Shown here one piece after another: positions 52,041 through 61,208 of a stretch of DNA of 64,000 nt; the stretch's first letter is position 1; each line of letters begins with the position of its first letter. The position numbers and the translations under genes are program-made. Location: the NCBI RefSeq assembly GCF_003417065.2, contig NZ_QVLT01000018.1, positions 19,737 through 83,736 of the forward strand. Reading direction: 5' to 3'. The stretch comes from Hymenobacter lapidiphilus (GTDB lineage: Bacteria > Bacteroidota > Bacteroidia > Cytophagales > Hymenobacteraceae). A model generated the notes under the pieces. The model saw nothing but the letters and a program-made list of their open reading frames with translations. It searched no databases and was not told the DNA's origin.

Positions 52041-52714
52041 TGGCTCCGACGTTACTTCTGGCGGCGCTGCTGGCTGCCCCGGCCACGCCGGCCACACCTT
52101 TGGTCTCCAACGGTCCTACCGGCTCCGATTCGGTCACGGTTTCTGTGGCAGTTCCACCCGTTTTGGGCTTGGCGAAGTCGGCCCGTCGGCAGCGTATTGG
52201 CTACCTGCCGCGCCACGTGGTGCTACAAACCGGCGGCGGTGTGGGCATGCTGAGCGTAGGTGGCGGCCTGAGCTTCGCCCATCGTCGCCTCGACCTCGAC
52301 GCGCTGGTGGGTTACGTGCCCGCCCGCCATGCGGGTACGGCCCTCACTATTGCTTCCGTTAAGGTGAAATACGCTCCCTGGGAACTGCCGTTGGGTAGCT
52401 CCAGGCTGGCTTTCACGCCGCTGGCAGTGGGCGTGTATGGCAGCTACACCTTCGGGTTGCGCAACACTGGCGAGGAAGGCCAGTACCCCGACGATTACTA
52501 CTGGTGGTCGCGCACCACGCGCGTAGGGCCGGTGCTGGGCAGCAGCCTGAGCTACGCGCTGCCCGATGCACCCAGCGGCCGGGCCCGCCGCCTCACGGGC
52601 TACTACGAGTTGGCCACCAACGACCTGTACGCCATCAGCTACTACCTGAACCGCCGGGCCCTCTCGCTGCCCGACATCACTACGCTGGCGCTGGGCCTAA
52701 AGCTGGAGTTTTAG
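52040..52714 (+). CDS. Predicted outer-membrane barrel-like protein coupled to the phosphoesterase
   Basis: A 224-residue exported protein with a short signal region. Alternating strand segments (HVVLQTGGGVGMLSVGGGLSF, RLDLDALVGYV, LAFTPLAVGVYGSYTFGL) and the C-terminal LALGLKLEF, ending in Phe, suggest a small outer-membrane barrel. No known family was recognised. Its ATG overlaps the TAA of the phosphoesterase gene by one base. Confidence 0.7.
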   Translation: MAPTLLLAALLAAPATPATPLVSNGPTGSDSVTVSVAVPPVLGLAKSARRQRIGYLPRHVVLQTGGGVGMLSVGGGLSFAHRRLDLDALVGYVPARHAGTALTIASVKVKYAPWELPLGSSRLAFTPLAVGVYGSYTFGLRNTGEEGQYPDDYYWWSRTTRVGPVLGSSLSYALPDAPSGRARRLTGYYELATNDLYAISYYLNRRALSLPDITTLALGLKLEF

Positions 52715-52769
52715 CCGGCACCTTGCGCACCTATCTAAACCCGCGCCCCAATTAGGGAGTTAGCTTGGC

Positions 52770-53225
52770 ATGAATCTATACCTGCGTACCCACGTGGCCG
52801 CCGCGCCCGCCGAAGTCTGGGAAGGCTTTACCCGCGAGCTGTTTCTGGCCCTGGCCCCGCCGTTTCCGCCGTTTAAGCTGCTGCGCTTCGATGGCTGCCG
52901 GCGCGGCGACGAGGTGCACCTGGAATTGGGCGCCGGCCCCTTGCACCAGGGCTGGACTTCCCTTATCACTGACCATGGCGTTACCGCCAACGGCACCTAT
53001 TATTTTGTAGATGAAGGTGATAAGCTGCCGGCTCCGCTCCGCTACTGGCAGCACCGCCACCTGCTGCAGCCTGCACCCGGCGGCGGTACCTACATTGTGG
53101 AAGATCTGGAATACCGCACTGGCTCGCCGCTGCTCGACCGATTGCTATGGCCGGCTGTGTGGGGGCAGTTTGCCTGGCGGCGGCCCATTTACCGCCGCTG
53201 GTTCGGGCCTCCCGCCGCCGAATAA
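52770..53225 (+). CDS. SRPBCC-family (START-like) ligand-binding protein
   Basis: A 151-residue cytoplasmic protein beginning with the typical first strand and helix: LYLRTHVAAAPAEVWEGFT. Then come LLRFDGCRRGDEVHLEL and a C-terminal helix region PLLDRLLWPAVWGQFAWRRPIYRRWF. The fold forms a hydrophobic cavity; natural ligands are unknown. It is probably transcribed with the preceding gene (56 bases away). Confidence 0.82.
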   Translation: MNLYLRTHVAAAPAEVWEGFTRELFLALAPPFPPFKLLRFDGCRRGDEVHLELGAGPLHQGWTSLITDHGVTANGTYYFVDEGDKLPAPLRYWQHRHLLQPAPGGGTYIVEDLEYRTGSPLLDRLLWPAVWGQFAWRRPIYRRWFGPPAAE

Positions 53226-53320
53226 CGGTGGCGTTGGCGGCTGCCGGACAGCGCGGGTGAGCGGCTTGCCGTATAGGGCCCGACGGCCCGCGTATCTTGC
53301 CGCCTCTCAGCTCGCCACCT

Positions 53321-53866
53321 ATGCCCTCTTTCATCACTCCTGCCCGCCGTTTTCTCATTTCCTGCTGCGCTGCGGCCGGCCTGCTGGCTGCGGCTGGTGG
53401 TTGCCGTAGTGCCCAGTCGGCCTACCAGTTCCGGCCCGGCCCGGCAGTAGCCCACGTGCCCCAGCCAACGCCTGCCGCCCAACCGCGGCTCGCTGAAACG
53501 CCTGCGCCGGCTGCCATAGGGGCCAATGCGGCCGCTGTTCGGCCGCCAGCCGCCCGCCCGATGCGGCGGCTGGCTCAGGAGCGCCCCTTAGCGGTTCCGG
53601 CACGGTTAGCGCGGCATTTGTCGCCGGTGGGCCGGTCGGCCTATACGGCGGTGCTGCGGCCGGTACGGCGCAATGCCGGTGCTACTGATGGAGCACAGGC
53701 CGTGACCGAAGTAGGGTTGGGCACCACGGTACTGGGCGTGCTGGGCTTAGTGGTGGGGCCGATTTCGCTCATTGGTCTGCTGATTTGGGGCGGGCCGGTA
53801 TGGGCCGTGCTGCTGGGGCTGTCGGCGCTGGCGGTGCTGGTGGCCTACCTCGACCCGTTTCGGTAA
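53321..53866 (+). CDS. Putative lipoprotein with C-terminal membrane hairpin
   Basis: A 181-residue protein. The signal peptide ends in the lipobox AAGGC with Cys28. A Pro/Ala/Arg-rich middle follows (residues about 35-115), and the last about 45 residues form two hydrophobic helices (GTTVLGVLGLVVGPISLIGLLI and WAVLLGLSALAVLVAYL). No family recognised. A small in-frame ATG earlier exists but lies before the signal. Confidence 0.65.
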   Translation: MPSFITPARRFLISCCAAAGLLAAAGGCRSAQSAYQFRPGPAVAHVPQPTPAAQPRLAETPAPAAIGANAAAVRPPAARPMRRLAQERPLAVPARLARHLSPVGRSAYTAVLRPVRRNAGATDGAQAVTEVGLGTTVLGVLGLVVGPISLIGLLIWGGPVWAVLLGLSALAVLVAYLDPFR

Positions 53867-53906
53867 GGGCCCGGCAACTGCTGGTGCGTAGCGGAGCCGG
53901 GGTTCT

Positions 53907-53914
53907 TACCTTTG
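53907..53914 (+). promoter_or_regulatory. -7 promoter box for the RlmI-like gene
   Basis: TACCTTTG fits TAnnTTTG exactly, 24 bases before the start at 53939. No TTTG -33 box is obvious. Confidence 0.5.
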
Positions 53915-53938
53915 CACTCCATTTCTAAATTCGCCGCC

Positions 53939-55132
53939 ATGTCAGCCGCTACCATCACACTCAAACCCGGAAAAGACCAATCCTTGCGCCGCCGCCACCC
54001 GTGGGTGTTTTCGGGGGCCATTGGCCGGATGGAGGGCGAGGTAACGGAAGGCACGCCCGTAACGGTGCGCGCCTCCAACGGTGAGGTGCTGGGCGTGGGC
54101 CACTACGCGCCCGGCTCGATTGCCGTGCGCCTGCTCGATTTCGGCCCCGATGCCCAGCTGCCCGACGCCGCGTTCTGGGAAAACCGCCTGCGCAACGCCT
54201 ACCAACTGCGCCAGGGCCTGGGCCTCACCGGCACCGGCAACACCGATGTGTACCGCCTCACCCACGCCGAGGGCGACGGCGTGCCAGGCCTCATTATCGA
54301 CGTGTACGGCGACACGGCTGTAGTCCAGACTCACAGCGCGGGCATGTATCAGTCGCGCCCGCTGATTGCGGCCGCCCTGCAGGCCGTCATTCCGGGCCTG
54401 CGGGCCATTTATGACAAGAGCGCCGAAACCGTGCCCGCCAAAGCCGCGCCGGGCGCGCAGAACGGCTACCTGCTGGGTGAAAGCAGCGGCCAGGAGCACG
54501 TGGTGCACGAAAACGGCCACCCGTTCGTCGTGGATTGGGAAACGGGCCAGAAAACGGGCTTCTTCATCGACCAGCGCGACAACCGCAGCCTGCTGGCCCG
54601 CTACGCGCCCGGCCGCCGGGTGCTCAACACGTTCTGCTACACCGGCGGCTTCAGCACCTACGCCCTGCAGGCCGGCGCCGAGCTGGTACATTCCGTCGAT
54701 TCGAGCAAGCGGGCCATCGAGCTGACCGAGCGTAACGCCGCCCTCACCGGTTTGGCCCACAAGCACGAGGCGTTTGCCGAGGACGTGTTCAGCTTCATGA
54801 AGCAGCACCGCGACGAACAGTACGACCTCATCGTGCTCGACCCGCCCGCCTTCGCCAAGCACCTCTCGGCCCGCCACAATGCCCTGATGGGCTACAAGCG
54901 CCTCAACGCGGCCGGCATCAGCCAAATTGCGCCCGGCGGACTGTTGTTCACCTTCAGCTGCTCGCAGGTAGTGTCGCCCGAGCTGTTCGAGGGCGCGGTG
55001 CTGGCCGCCGCCATCGAGGCTGGCCGCCCCGCCCGCATCCTGCACCGCCTCACCCAGCCCGCCGACCATCCCGTGAGCCTCTTCCATCCCGAAGGTGCCT
55101 ACCTCAAAGGGTTGGTGCTGGCCGTGGAATAG
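53939..55132 (+). CDS. RlmI-like class I SAM-dependent rRNA methyltransferase
   Basis: A 397-residue enzyme of the RlmI group: an N-terminal PUA-type RNA-binding domain (LKPGKDQSLRRRHPWVFSGAI...GHYAPGSIAVRLL), then a Rossmann methyltransferase with a glycine-rich SAM site (VLNTFCYTGGFSTYAL), and the catalytic-region motif LIVLDPPAFAKH, typical of 23S rRNA m5C methyltransferases. The target position (C1962 in E. coli) is inferred. Start at 53939. Confidence 0.92.
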   Translation: MSAATITLKPGKDQSLRRRHPWVFSGAIGRMEGEVTEGTPVTVRASNGEVLGVGHYAPGSIAVRLLDFGPDAQLPDAAFWENRLRNAYQLRQGLGLTGTGNTDVYRLTHAEGDGVPGLIIDVYGDTAVVQTHSAGMYQSRPLIAAALQAVIPGLRAIYDKSAETVPAKAAPGAQNGYLLGESSGQEHVVHENGHPFVVDWETGQKTGFFIDQRDNRSLLARYAPGRRVLNTFCYTGGFSTYALQAGAELVHSVDSSKRAIELTERNAALTGLAHKHEAFAEDVFSFMKQHRDEQYDLIVLDPPAFAKHLSARHNALMGYKRLNAAGISQIAPGGLLFTFSCSQVVSPELFEGAVLAAAIEAGRPARILHRLTQPADHPVSLFHPEGAYLKGLVLAVE

Positions 55133-55240
55133 GCATTTGGGTTGAACCGAATTTGAAGTTGTGGGTTTGGGAAGAGCTACGTTCAACAAGTAGGGGCGCA
55201 GCTAAGTCCCGCCTCTACCACCCGCCATCAACTCAACTAC

Positions 55241-56713
55241 ATGACCCAGACTCCCACTGCCATCATCGGAGCCGGCATCGGCGGTATTGCTACGGCGGTG
55301 CGGCTGGCGGTGCGGGGCCACCGGGTGGTGGTGTTCGAGGCCCAGGAAAGCTTCGGAGGCAAAATGCACCAAGTGGAACTGCCCGGCGGCTACCGCTTCG
55401 ATGGTGGCCCTTCGCTTTTTACGCTGCCGCACTTAGTGGATGAGCTATTTGAGTTAGCCGGCCGTAACCCGGCCGACTACTTCCGCTACCAACGCCTCGA
55501 CCCGATTACCGAGTATTTCTTCGCCGACGGCACCCGCGTTACAGCCTGGGCCGACGAGAAGAAGTTTGCCCGCGAAGTAGAGGAAAAGCTGGGCGTGCCG
55601 GCCGCCGACGTGCGCGCTTTCCTGGCCCGCAGCGGCCGGGCCTACGACGCTACGGCGGGTACGTTTCTGCAAAAAAGCCTGCACAAGGCCGGCACCTACC
55701 TCAGCCCCGATGTGCTGAAAGCCTTGGCCGCGCTGCCCCAGTTGGGCCTCACCAGCACCATGCACCAGCGCCACGAAGCCGCCTTTTCTGACCCGCGGCT
55801 GGTGCAGCTCTTCGACCGGTTTGCCACCTACAACGGTTCCGACCCCTACCAGGCGCCCGCCACGCTGAGCATGATTCCGCACTTGGAGCACGGCATTGGC
55901 GCGTTCTATCCTGAGGGCGGCATCTATGCCATTGCCCAAAGCCTCGTGCGGCTGGCCGAGGAGCTGGGGGTGGAGTTCCGCTACAACGAGCCGGTACGCG
56001 AAATCCTGACTGAAAGCGGCCATATAACCGGCCTGCGCACCGACCAGGATACCTACCAGTTCGGGCAGGTGGTGAGCAACATGGATGTGGTGCCCACTTA
56101 CCGCCATTTGCTGCCCACGCAGCCGGCGCCCGAGCGCACGCTCAGCCAGCCCCGGTCGTCGTCGGCGCTTATTTTCTACTGGGGCGTGGCCCGGCGCTTT
56201 CCCGAGTTGGGCGTGCACAATATTTTCTTCTCCGAAGATTACAAGCGTGAGTTCGAGGCCATTTTCGGGCAGCAAACCATCAGCCCCGACCCCACGGTGT
56301 ACGTCAACATCACCAGCGGCCACACGCCCACCGACGCGCCCGAAGGCCACGAAAACTGGTTTGTGATGGTAAATGTGCCCCATGACCAGGGCCAGGACTG
56401 GCCGGCACTGGTGGCCCAGACCCGCGCGGCGGTGCTGCGCCGGGTGAGCCAGGCTTTGGGCACCGATATCGGGCCGCTTATCAGGGCCGAGCACGTCTGG
56501 GACCCGCCGGGTATTGCCGCTCGCACGTCGTCGTTTGGGGGGGCACTGTATGGTAGCTCCAGCAACAACGCGCTGGCTGCGTTTTTGCGCCACCCCAATT
56601 TTTCGCGGCGGCTGAAAGGTCTGTACTTTTGCGGTGGCTCGGTGCATCCCGGCGGTGGCATTCCGCTCTGCCTGCTCTCCGCCCACATCGTTTCTGATTT
56701 AATGAATAATTGA
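55241..56713 (+). CDS. crtD: CrtI/CrtD-type carotenoid desaturase
   Basis: A 490-residue FAD-dependent amine-oxidase-like enzyme. The N-terminal FAD motif is IIGAGIGGIATAVRLAVRGHRV, and the C-terminal FAD motif is LYFCGGSVHPGGGIPLCL, as in carotenoid desaturases. The region LPHLVDELFELAGRNPADYF is typical. It is followed by cruF, so a 1-hydroxycarotenoid 3,4-desaturase (CrtD) role is more likely than phytoene desaturase; this is inferred. It follows the RlmI-like gene with about 100 bases between. Confidence 0.85.
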   Translation: MTQTPTAIIGAGIGGIATAVRLAVRGHRVVVFEAQESFGGKMHQVELPGGYRFDGGPSLFTLPHLVDELFELAGRNPADYFRYQRLDPITEYFFADGTRVTAWADEKKFAREVEEKLGVPAADVRAFLARSGRAYDATAGTFLQKSLHKAGTYLSPDVLKALAALPQLGLTSTMHQRHEAAFSDPRLVQLFDRFATYNGSDPYQAPATLSMIPHLEHGIGAFYPEGGIYAIAQSLVRLAEELGVEFRYNEPVREILTESGHITGLRTDQDTYQFGQVVSNMDVVPTYRHLLPTQPAPERTLSQPRSSSALIFYWGVARRFPELGVHNIFFSEDYKREFEAIFGQQTISPDPTVYVNITSGHTPTDAPEGHENWFVMVNVPHDQGQDWPALVAQTRAAVLRRVSQALGTDIGPLIRAEHVWDPPGIAARTSSFGGALYGSSSNNALAAFLRHPNFSRRLKGLYFCGGSVHPGGGIPLCLLSAHIVSDLMNN

Positions 56714-56814
56714 GCGTTAGCAACCAATAACAGAAGTTACCGCATCGGCAAAGCCCCAGGCCTTGCCTGGAAGGCCCCTCTTCCGTCCTGATTGCTGATC
56801 ACGAAATCATCAAA

Positions 56815-57507
56815 ATGCCCGAATCTACCCAACAACATACTGTGGCAGTCCCGATGGCCGCTGTCCGCGCCGAGCGGCAGCAACGGCGACTGCGCTGGGC
56901 CCAGGGCGTGCTGCTGCTGTTTCACGTCACGGGTTTCGTGGGGCTGGCTTTTTCCGAAAGTCCGGAGTTCTTCCTGCGCTTCATGCCCCTCACGCTGCTG
57001 CTTACGCTGGGGCTGCTGCTGGCTTTTCAGCCCCGGCGCACGGCCGCGTTCTGGAGTTTCTGCGCCGTTATTGCGCTTATGGGCTTTTTTGTGGAGGTGG
57101 TAGGCGTGCGCACGGGCCTGCTGTTTGGGCACTACCAGTACGGCGCCTCGCTGGGCATCAAGTGGCTGGAAGTTCCGGTGATGATTGGTGTTAACTGGGT
57201 GATTGTGACCTATTCGGCCGGTGTGCTGGCCACTTACCTGCCGGTGCCGGGCTTTGTACGGGCCATAGCGGCGGCGACGCTAATGGTTGGGCTTGATATT
57301 TGTATTGAGCCGGTGGCCGTACATTACGATTTCTGGAGCTGGCAGTACGACGTTATTCCGCTGCTTAACTTTAAGGGTTGGTTTGTGGTGAGCCTGATTT
57401 TTCAGGTCTATTTCAACCGGGTCGAGTTCAGCAAGCGCAATGCGCTGGCGCCGTTCGTCTACCTGATACAACTGCTGTTTTTCTTCAGCCTAGGTATGTT
57501 GCTTTGA
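56815..57507 (+). CDS. cruF: CruF-type carotenoid 1',2'-hydratase
   Basis: A 230-residue membrane protein with about seven helices of the DUF422/CruF family, which adds water to the 1',2' double bond of acyclic carotenoid ends. Motifs include FFVEVVGVRTGLLFGHYQYG, the region VPVMIGVNWVIV, and LDICIEPVAVHYDFWSW. It lies about 100 bases after crtD on the same strand, forming a carotenoid end-group pair. Confidence 0.9.
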   Translation: MPESTQQHTVAVPMAAVRAERQQRRLRWAQGVLLLFHVTGFVGLAFSESPEFFLRFMPLTLLLTLGLLLAFQPRRTAAFWSFCAVIALMGFFVEVVGVRTGLLFGHYQYGASLGIKWLEVPVMIGVNWVIVTYSAGVLATYLPVPGFVRAIAAATLMVGLDICIEPVAVHYDFWSWQYDVIPLLNFKGWFVVSLIFQVYFNRVEFSKRNALAPFVYLIQLLFFFSLGMLL

Positions 57508-57557
57508 GTAAGTGCGGCATACGCCAATGCGTGTTCTGCCGCTTTTAACTGCTTTAT

Positions 57558-58169
57558 ATGGAGCAAATTGTACGTCAACAGCTGCTAGACCGCGCGGCTG
57601 CGCTATTTCGAGAGGTAGGGGTGCGCCTGCCCCACGAGGAGCAGTTGGCAGCCGCGCTCGATTGCACCCCCACCGAGTTCCGGCAGGTCTTTGGCTCGAA
57701 GGAAATGCTGCTGTGTGCCGTAACCGAGCACAACCTGGCCCGCCAGCGCCAGGAGCACGCCGAGCTATTTGCCAACCTCGATACGCCCGCCGAGTGCCTG
57801 GTAGGACTGCTCCGCTATGATATGAACGAGTTGCGTCAGGCTCCCCACTACGATTACCACATCATGCGGACACAATTCCCGCGGGCGTGGCAGCTTATCG
57901 ACGAGCACCTGCACACCTATGCCCGTCCGTTGCTGGTGCGGCTGTTGCAGGGCGGCATCGACCAGGGCCAGTTCCGCGCCAGCCTTGATGCCAGCCTGAT
58001 TGCCCACATTATCTTGGCGCAGTTCAGCCTGGTGCTCAACGAGCAGTTGTTTCCGCCCGACGAATTGGACCTGTCGTTGATATATCACAATATTTTTACG
58101 CCCTACGTGCGCGGCCTCTGCACTCCTGCCGGCCTGCACGCCGTTGCCACCCATTTCGAGCGGTTCTAG
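57558..58169 (+). CDS. TetR-like transcriptional regulator
   Basis: A 203-residue protein with an N-terminal helix-turn-helix of TetR type, although its usual TSVRDIA region reads PHEEQLAAALDCTPTEFRQVFGSKEMLL. The C-terminal ligand domain is helical (RAWQLIDEHLHTYARPLLVRLL...AHIILAQFSLVLNEQLF). It follows cruF by 50 bases and may control the crtD-cruF genes (inference). Confidence 0.8.
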   Translation: MEQIVRQQLLDRAAALFREVGVRLPHEEQLAAALDCTPTEFRQVFGSKEMLLCAVTEHNLARQRQEHAELFANLDTPAECLVGLLRYDMNELRQAPHYDYHIMRTQFPRAWQLIDEHLHTYARPLLVRLLQGGIDQGQFRASLDASLIAHIILAQFSLVLNEQLFPPDELDLSLIYHNIFTPYVRGLCTPAGLHAVATHFERF

Positions 58170-58221
58170 CGGCGCGCGAGTAAGCCGCAATTCAGTGCTA
58201 GCCTGAGCCAGGGCAACCCTT

Positions 58222-58320
58222 CCTTTTCGCTTGGCACAAAGCCTTGTTAAGCAGAGAGCCCCCAACGTCAGTGCTGGCGTTGGGGGCTCTCTGCTTAACA
58301 AGGCTTTGCGTACGAAAAGG
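58222..58320. terminator. Very long inverted repeat between TetR and rpiB (30-bp perfect inner stem)
   Basis: The perfect inner stem (58238-58267 and 58278-58307) starts AAAGCCTTGTTAAGCAGAGA; outer CCTTTTCG/CGAAAAGG arms follow after a short bulge. The genes are convergent. It far exceeds a normal terminator. Confidence 0.88.
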
Positions 58321-58391
58321 ACGCATTAGCGGCGCATGCCGGCTCGATGCGTTACGTGCTTTGCAATGACAGCCCGCACGGATTCAATGAG

Positions 58392-58823
58392 TTAAACAGT
58401 CGCAATTTTGTCTACCCGATTCTGGTGACGGCCGCCCTCAAAGGCGGTGTTGAGGAACTGGCTGGCAATGGCGCGGGCGGCTTCTTCGCTCACGAAACGG
58501 GCCGGGATGCAAACGATGTTGGCGTTGTTGTGCTGGCGGGCCAGCGCGGCCAGCTCGGGCTCCCAGGCAATAGCCGCCCGGATGCCCTGGTGCTTGTTGG
58601 CCGTGATGCAGACGCCGTTGGCCGAGCCGCACAGCAGCAGACCCAGCTCAAACTCCCCGTTTTCCACGGCTGTCGCCAGCGGATGCACATAATCGGGGTA
58701 GTCCACCGAATCGGCCGAGTGGGTGCCGAAGTCCTGCACCTCGTAGCCGTTGTCGCGCAGCCACTGCAGCAGCATCTGCTTGTAGTCGAAGCCCGCGTGG
58801 TCGGAGCCGATGGCTAGTTTCAT
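58392..58823 (-). CDS. rpiB: Ribose 5-phosphate isomerase B
   Basis: Isomerises ribose 5-phosphate and ribulose 5-phosphate in the pentose phosphate pathway. The 143-residue protein begins MKLAIGSDHAGFDYK, has the Cys-containing LLLCGSANGVCITANKH and NIVCIPARFVSEE, matching the RpiB family. The start is natural. It is followed (on minus) by the long stem region. Confidence 0.95.
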   Translation of the reverse strand: MKLAIGSDHAGFDYKQMLLQWLRDNGYEVQDFGTHSADSVDYPDYVHPLATAVENGEFELGLLLCGSANGVCITANKHQGIRAAIAWEPELAALARQHNNANIVCIPARFVSEEAARAIASQFLNTAFEGGRHQNRVDKIATV

Positions 58824-58839
58824 GGGGTGGGATTTTATT

Positions 58840-58886
58840 GAGCTACAAGCTTCAAGCTGACAGAACCTGCTTGCAACTTGTAGCTC
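58840..58886. terminator. Hairpin terminator between tatC and rpiB
   Basis: GAGCTACAAG pairs with CTTGTAGCTC, with a further imperfect AAGC/GCTT inner match; just downstream of tatC on the minus strand. Confidence 0.7.
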
Positions 58887-58894
58887 GCGGTTTG

Positions 58895-59755
58895 TTATTC
58901 CGCTACGCCTTTGTTCTCGGCCAGCTGGGCGTTGAGTGAGGCGGTGCGGTTGCGCGTTACCACGCGGGCAATGTGGATGCTCAGCTCGTAGAGCAGGATG
59001 ATGGGGATGGTTACAATGATTTGCGAGGTGACTTCGGGCGGCGTGATAATGGCGGCAATAACCAGCACGACGACAATGGCGTGCTTGCGGTACACCCGCA
59101 TGATTTCGGGCGTAATCAGGCCTGCTTTAGCCAGGAAGAACACAATCATTGGCAACTCGAACACGAAGGCGCACGACAGGCTCATAGTCGTGAGCGTGCT
59201 CAGGTAGCTCTGCATGTCAATCTGGTTCTCGATGCTGGCATCTACCACGTAGCCGGCCAGGAACTGGATGCTCATGGGCGCGGCAATGTAGTAGCCGAAC
59301 AGCAAGCCCGCAATGAAGAGCAACGACACGAAAAGCACCGCCCCGCGCGAATTCTGCCGCTCGTTTGGATACAGCCCCGGCTCGATAAAGCGCCACAACT
59401 CCCAGAACAGGTACGGAAAGCCCAGCACCAGACCCACAATAAAGCTTGTGCTGATGTGCATAGTCAGCTGTCCGCTCATCTCGCGGTTCTGGATAACGAA
59501 GCCGATTTTATCGATGCACAGGCCCGGCGCGCCCAGAAAAGCGGCCAGCTTGCACGACATGCGGTACGTCCAGAAATCGGACCGCGAGGGGCCCAGCATC
59601 AGGTCGTGAAAGAGGAAATCCTTGGAAAAGAAGGCCCCGAGGGCAAACACTACCACGGCAATGGCCGCCCGGATAACGTGCCAGCGCAGCGCCTCCAGGT
59701 GGTCGATAAACGACATTTCCTGCTGGTTGCCCAGCACGGGTTGAGTTACAGACAC
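58895..59755 (-). CDS. tatC: Sec-independent translocase subunit TatC
   Basis: Core of the twin-arginine transport system for folded proteins. The protein has six membrane helices, the N-terminal MSFIDHLEALRWHVIRAA (with the conserved Glu of the LxELRxR-like loop), FPYLFWELWRFIEPGLYPNERQ with the typical E-P-G-L, and a C-terminal tail. GTG at 59755 was chosen; a Met 13 codons later (MSFIDHL) is also plausible, as is a longer ATG start at 59815. No tatA gene is in the window. Confidence 0.93.
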   Translation of the reverse strand: MSVTQPVLGNQQEMSFIDHLEALRWHVIRAAIAVVVFALGAFFSKDFLFHDLMLGPSRSDFWTYRMSCKLAAFLGAPGLCIDKIGFVIQNREMSGQLTMHISTSFIVGLVLGFPYLFWELWRFIEPGLYPNERQNSRGAVLFVSLLFIAGLLFGYYIAAPMSIQFLAGYVVDASIENQIDMQSYLSTLTTMSLSCAFVFELPMIVFFLAKAGLITPEIMRVYRKHAIVVVLVIAAIITPPEVTSQIIVTIPIILLYELSIHIARVVTRNRTASLNAQLAENKGVAE

Positions 59756-59910
59756 TTGGTGGGGTTGATTTATACGTTGGGAAGTTGGGAAGTAAGAAAG
59801 GGAACCAGGAGGCAAGGGATTTTAACTCTCCCCGCAACTTCCCGGCTTTCCAACTCAGCAAGCCCTAGATACGCGGCTTACGGACTTTCAGACTTCTCCG
59901 CCTTTAATCT

Positions 59911-61203
59911 TTAAGCGAAGAGTGGGTACTGTTGCATCCACTCGTTTATATCGCCGCGCACTTTGGCCAGGCGGGCATCGTCGGCGTTGTGGGTCAGGGC
60001 CTCGTCGATAAAATCCACGATGCGCACCATGTCGGGCTCGGTGAGGCCGCGCGTGGTAACGGCCGCCGACCCGATGCGCATCCCTGAAGTTACGAAGGGC
60101 GACTTATCGTCGAAGGGCACCATGTTTTTGTTGATGGTGATGTCGGCCTTCACAAGGGTGTTTTCGGCCAGCTTGCCGGTCAGGCCTTTGCTACGCAAAT
60201 CAATCAACATCAGGTGGTTGTCGGTGCCGCCCGAAATCAGCTGGTAGCCGCGCTCCACGAAAGCCCCGGCCAGGGCCTGGGCGTTGCTGATTACCTGGCG
60301 GGTGTAGTCGGCGTAGGTGTCGGTGAGGGCCTCGCCAAACGCCACGGCCTTGGCCCCGATAACGTGCTCCAGCGGGCCGCCCTGGGTGCCGGGGAACACG
60401 CCCGAGTCGAGCAATGCCGACATCATGCGGGTTTCGCCCTTGGGCGTCTTCAACCCGAAGGGGTTTTCGAAATCCTGGCCCATCATAATCAGGCCGCCGC
60501 GGGGGCCGCGCAGGGTTTTGTGCGTGGTGGTGGTTACGATGTGGCAGTGATGGAACGGATTGTTCAGCAAGCCCTTGGCAATAAGGCCCGAGGGGTGCGA
60601 AATATCGGCCAGCAGGAGGGCGCCCACCTCGTCGGCGGCTTCGCGCAGGGCCTGGTAGTCCCAGTCGCGCGAGTAGGCCGAGGCGCCGCATATAATGAGC
60701 TTGGGCTTTTCGCGGCGGGCCACTTCCTTTACTTTCTGGAAATCAATGAGGCCGGTTTCGGGCTCAACCCCATAAAAGCTGGGCTGGTAGAGCTTGCCCG
60801 AAAAGTTGACCGGCGAGCCGTGCGTGAGGTGGCCGCCGTGGCTGAGGTCGAAGCCCAGAATTTTGTCGCCGGGGTTGAGAATGGCCAGCATCACGGCGGC
60901 GTTGGCCTGCGCCCCGGAGTGCGGCTGCACGTTCACCCAGGCCGCCCCGAACAGCTCCTTGGCCCTATCAATGGCCAGCTGTTCAATCTGGTCGACCACT
61001 TCGCAGCCGCCGTAATAGCGCTTGCCGGGCAGGCCTTCGGCGTATTTGTTGGTCAGGATGGAGCCCTGGGCCCGCATCACCTGCTCCGAAACGTAGTTTT
61101 CGGAGGCAATGAGTTCAATTCCGTGGGTTTGCCGGGCTTTCTCCTGCTTGATGAGGTCGAAAATGGCGGTATCGGGGGCGAGGACGCGGGCTTGAGTTTC
61201 CAT
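59911..61203 (-). CDS. glyA: Serine hydroxymethyltransferase
   Basis: PLP enzyme linking serine and glycine through tetrahydrofolate. The 430-residue protein has the PLP-lysine motif [31 protein letters not shown], and other SHMT motifs such as [15 protein letters not shown]. Its length is normal. A promoter-like box ends only five bases before the ATG, so translation may begin on a very short or absent leader. Confidence 0.97.
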   Translation of the reverse strand: METQARVLAPDTAIFDLIKQEKARQTHGIELIASENYVSEQVMRAQGSILTNKYAEGLPGKRYYGGCEVVDQIEQLAIDRAKELFGAAWVNVQPHSGAQANAAVMLAILNPGDKILGFDLSHGGHLTHGSPVNFSGKLYQPSFYGVEPETGLIDFQKVKEVARREKPKLIICGASAYSRDWDYQALREAADEVGALLLADISHPSGLIAKGLLNNPFHHCHIVTTTTHKTLRGPRGGLIMMGQDFENPFGLKTPKGETRMMSALLDSGVFPGTQGGPLEHVIGAKAVAFGEALTDTYADYTRQVISNAQALAGAFVERGYQLISGGTDNHLMLIDLRSKGLTGKLAENTLVKADITINKNMVPFDDKSPFVTSGMRIGSAAVTTRGLTEPDMVRIVDFIDEALTHNADDARLAKVRGDINEWMQQYPLFA

Positions 61204-61208
61204 ATCTT

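Noticed and set aside
53942..55189. 415-codon minus-strand open frame opposite the RlmI-like gene
   Set aside because: Composition typical of an antisense frame; the plus strand has clear SAM and PUA motifs.
55454..56686. 410-codon minus-strand open frame opposite crtD
   Set aside because: Antisense shadow; no recognisable domain, and FAD motifs are on the plus strand.
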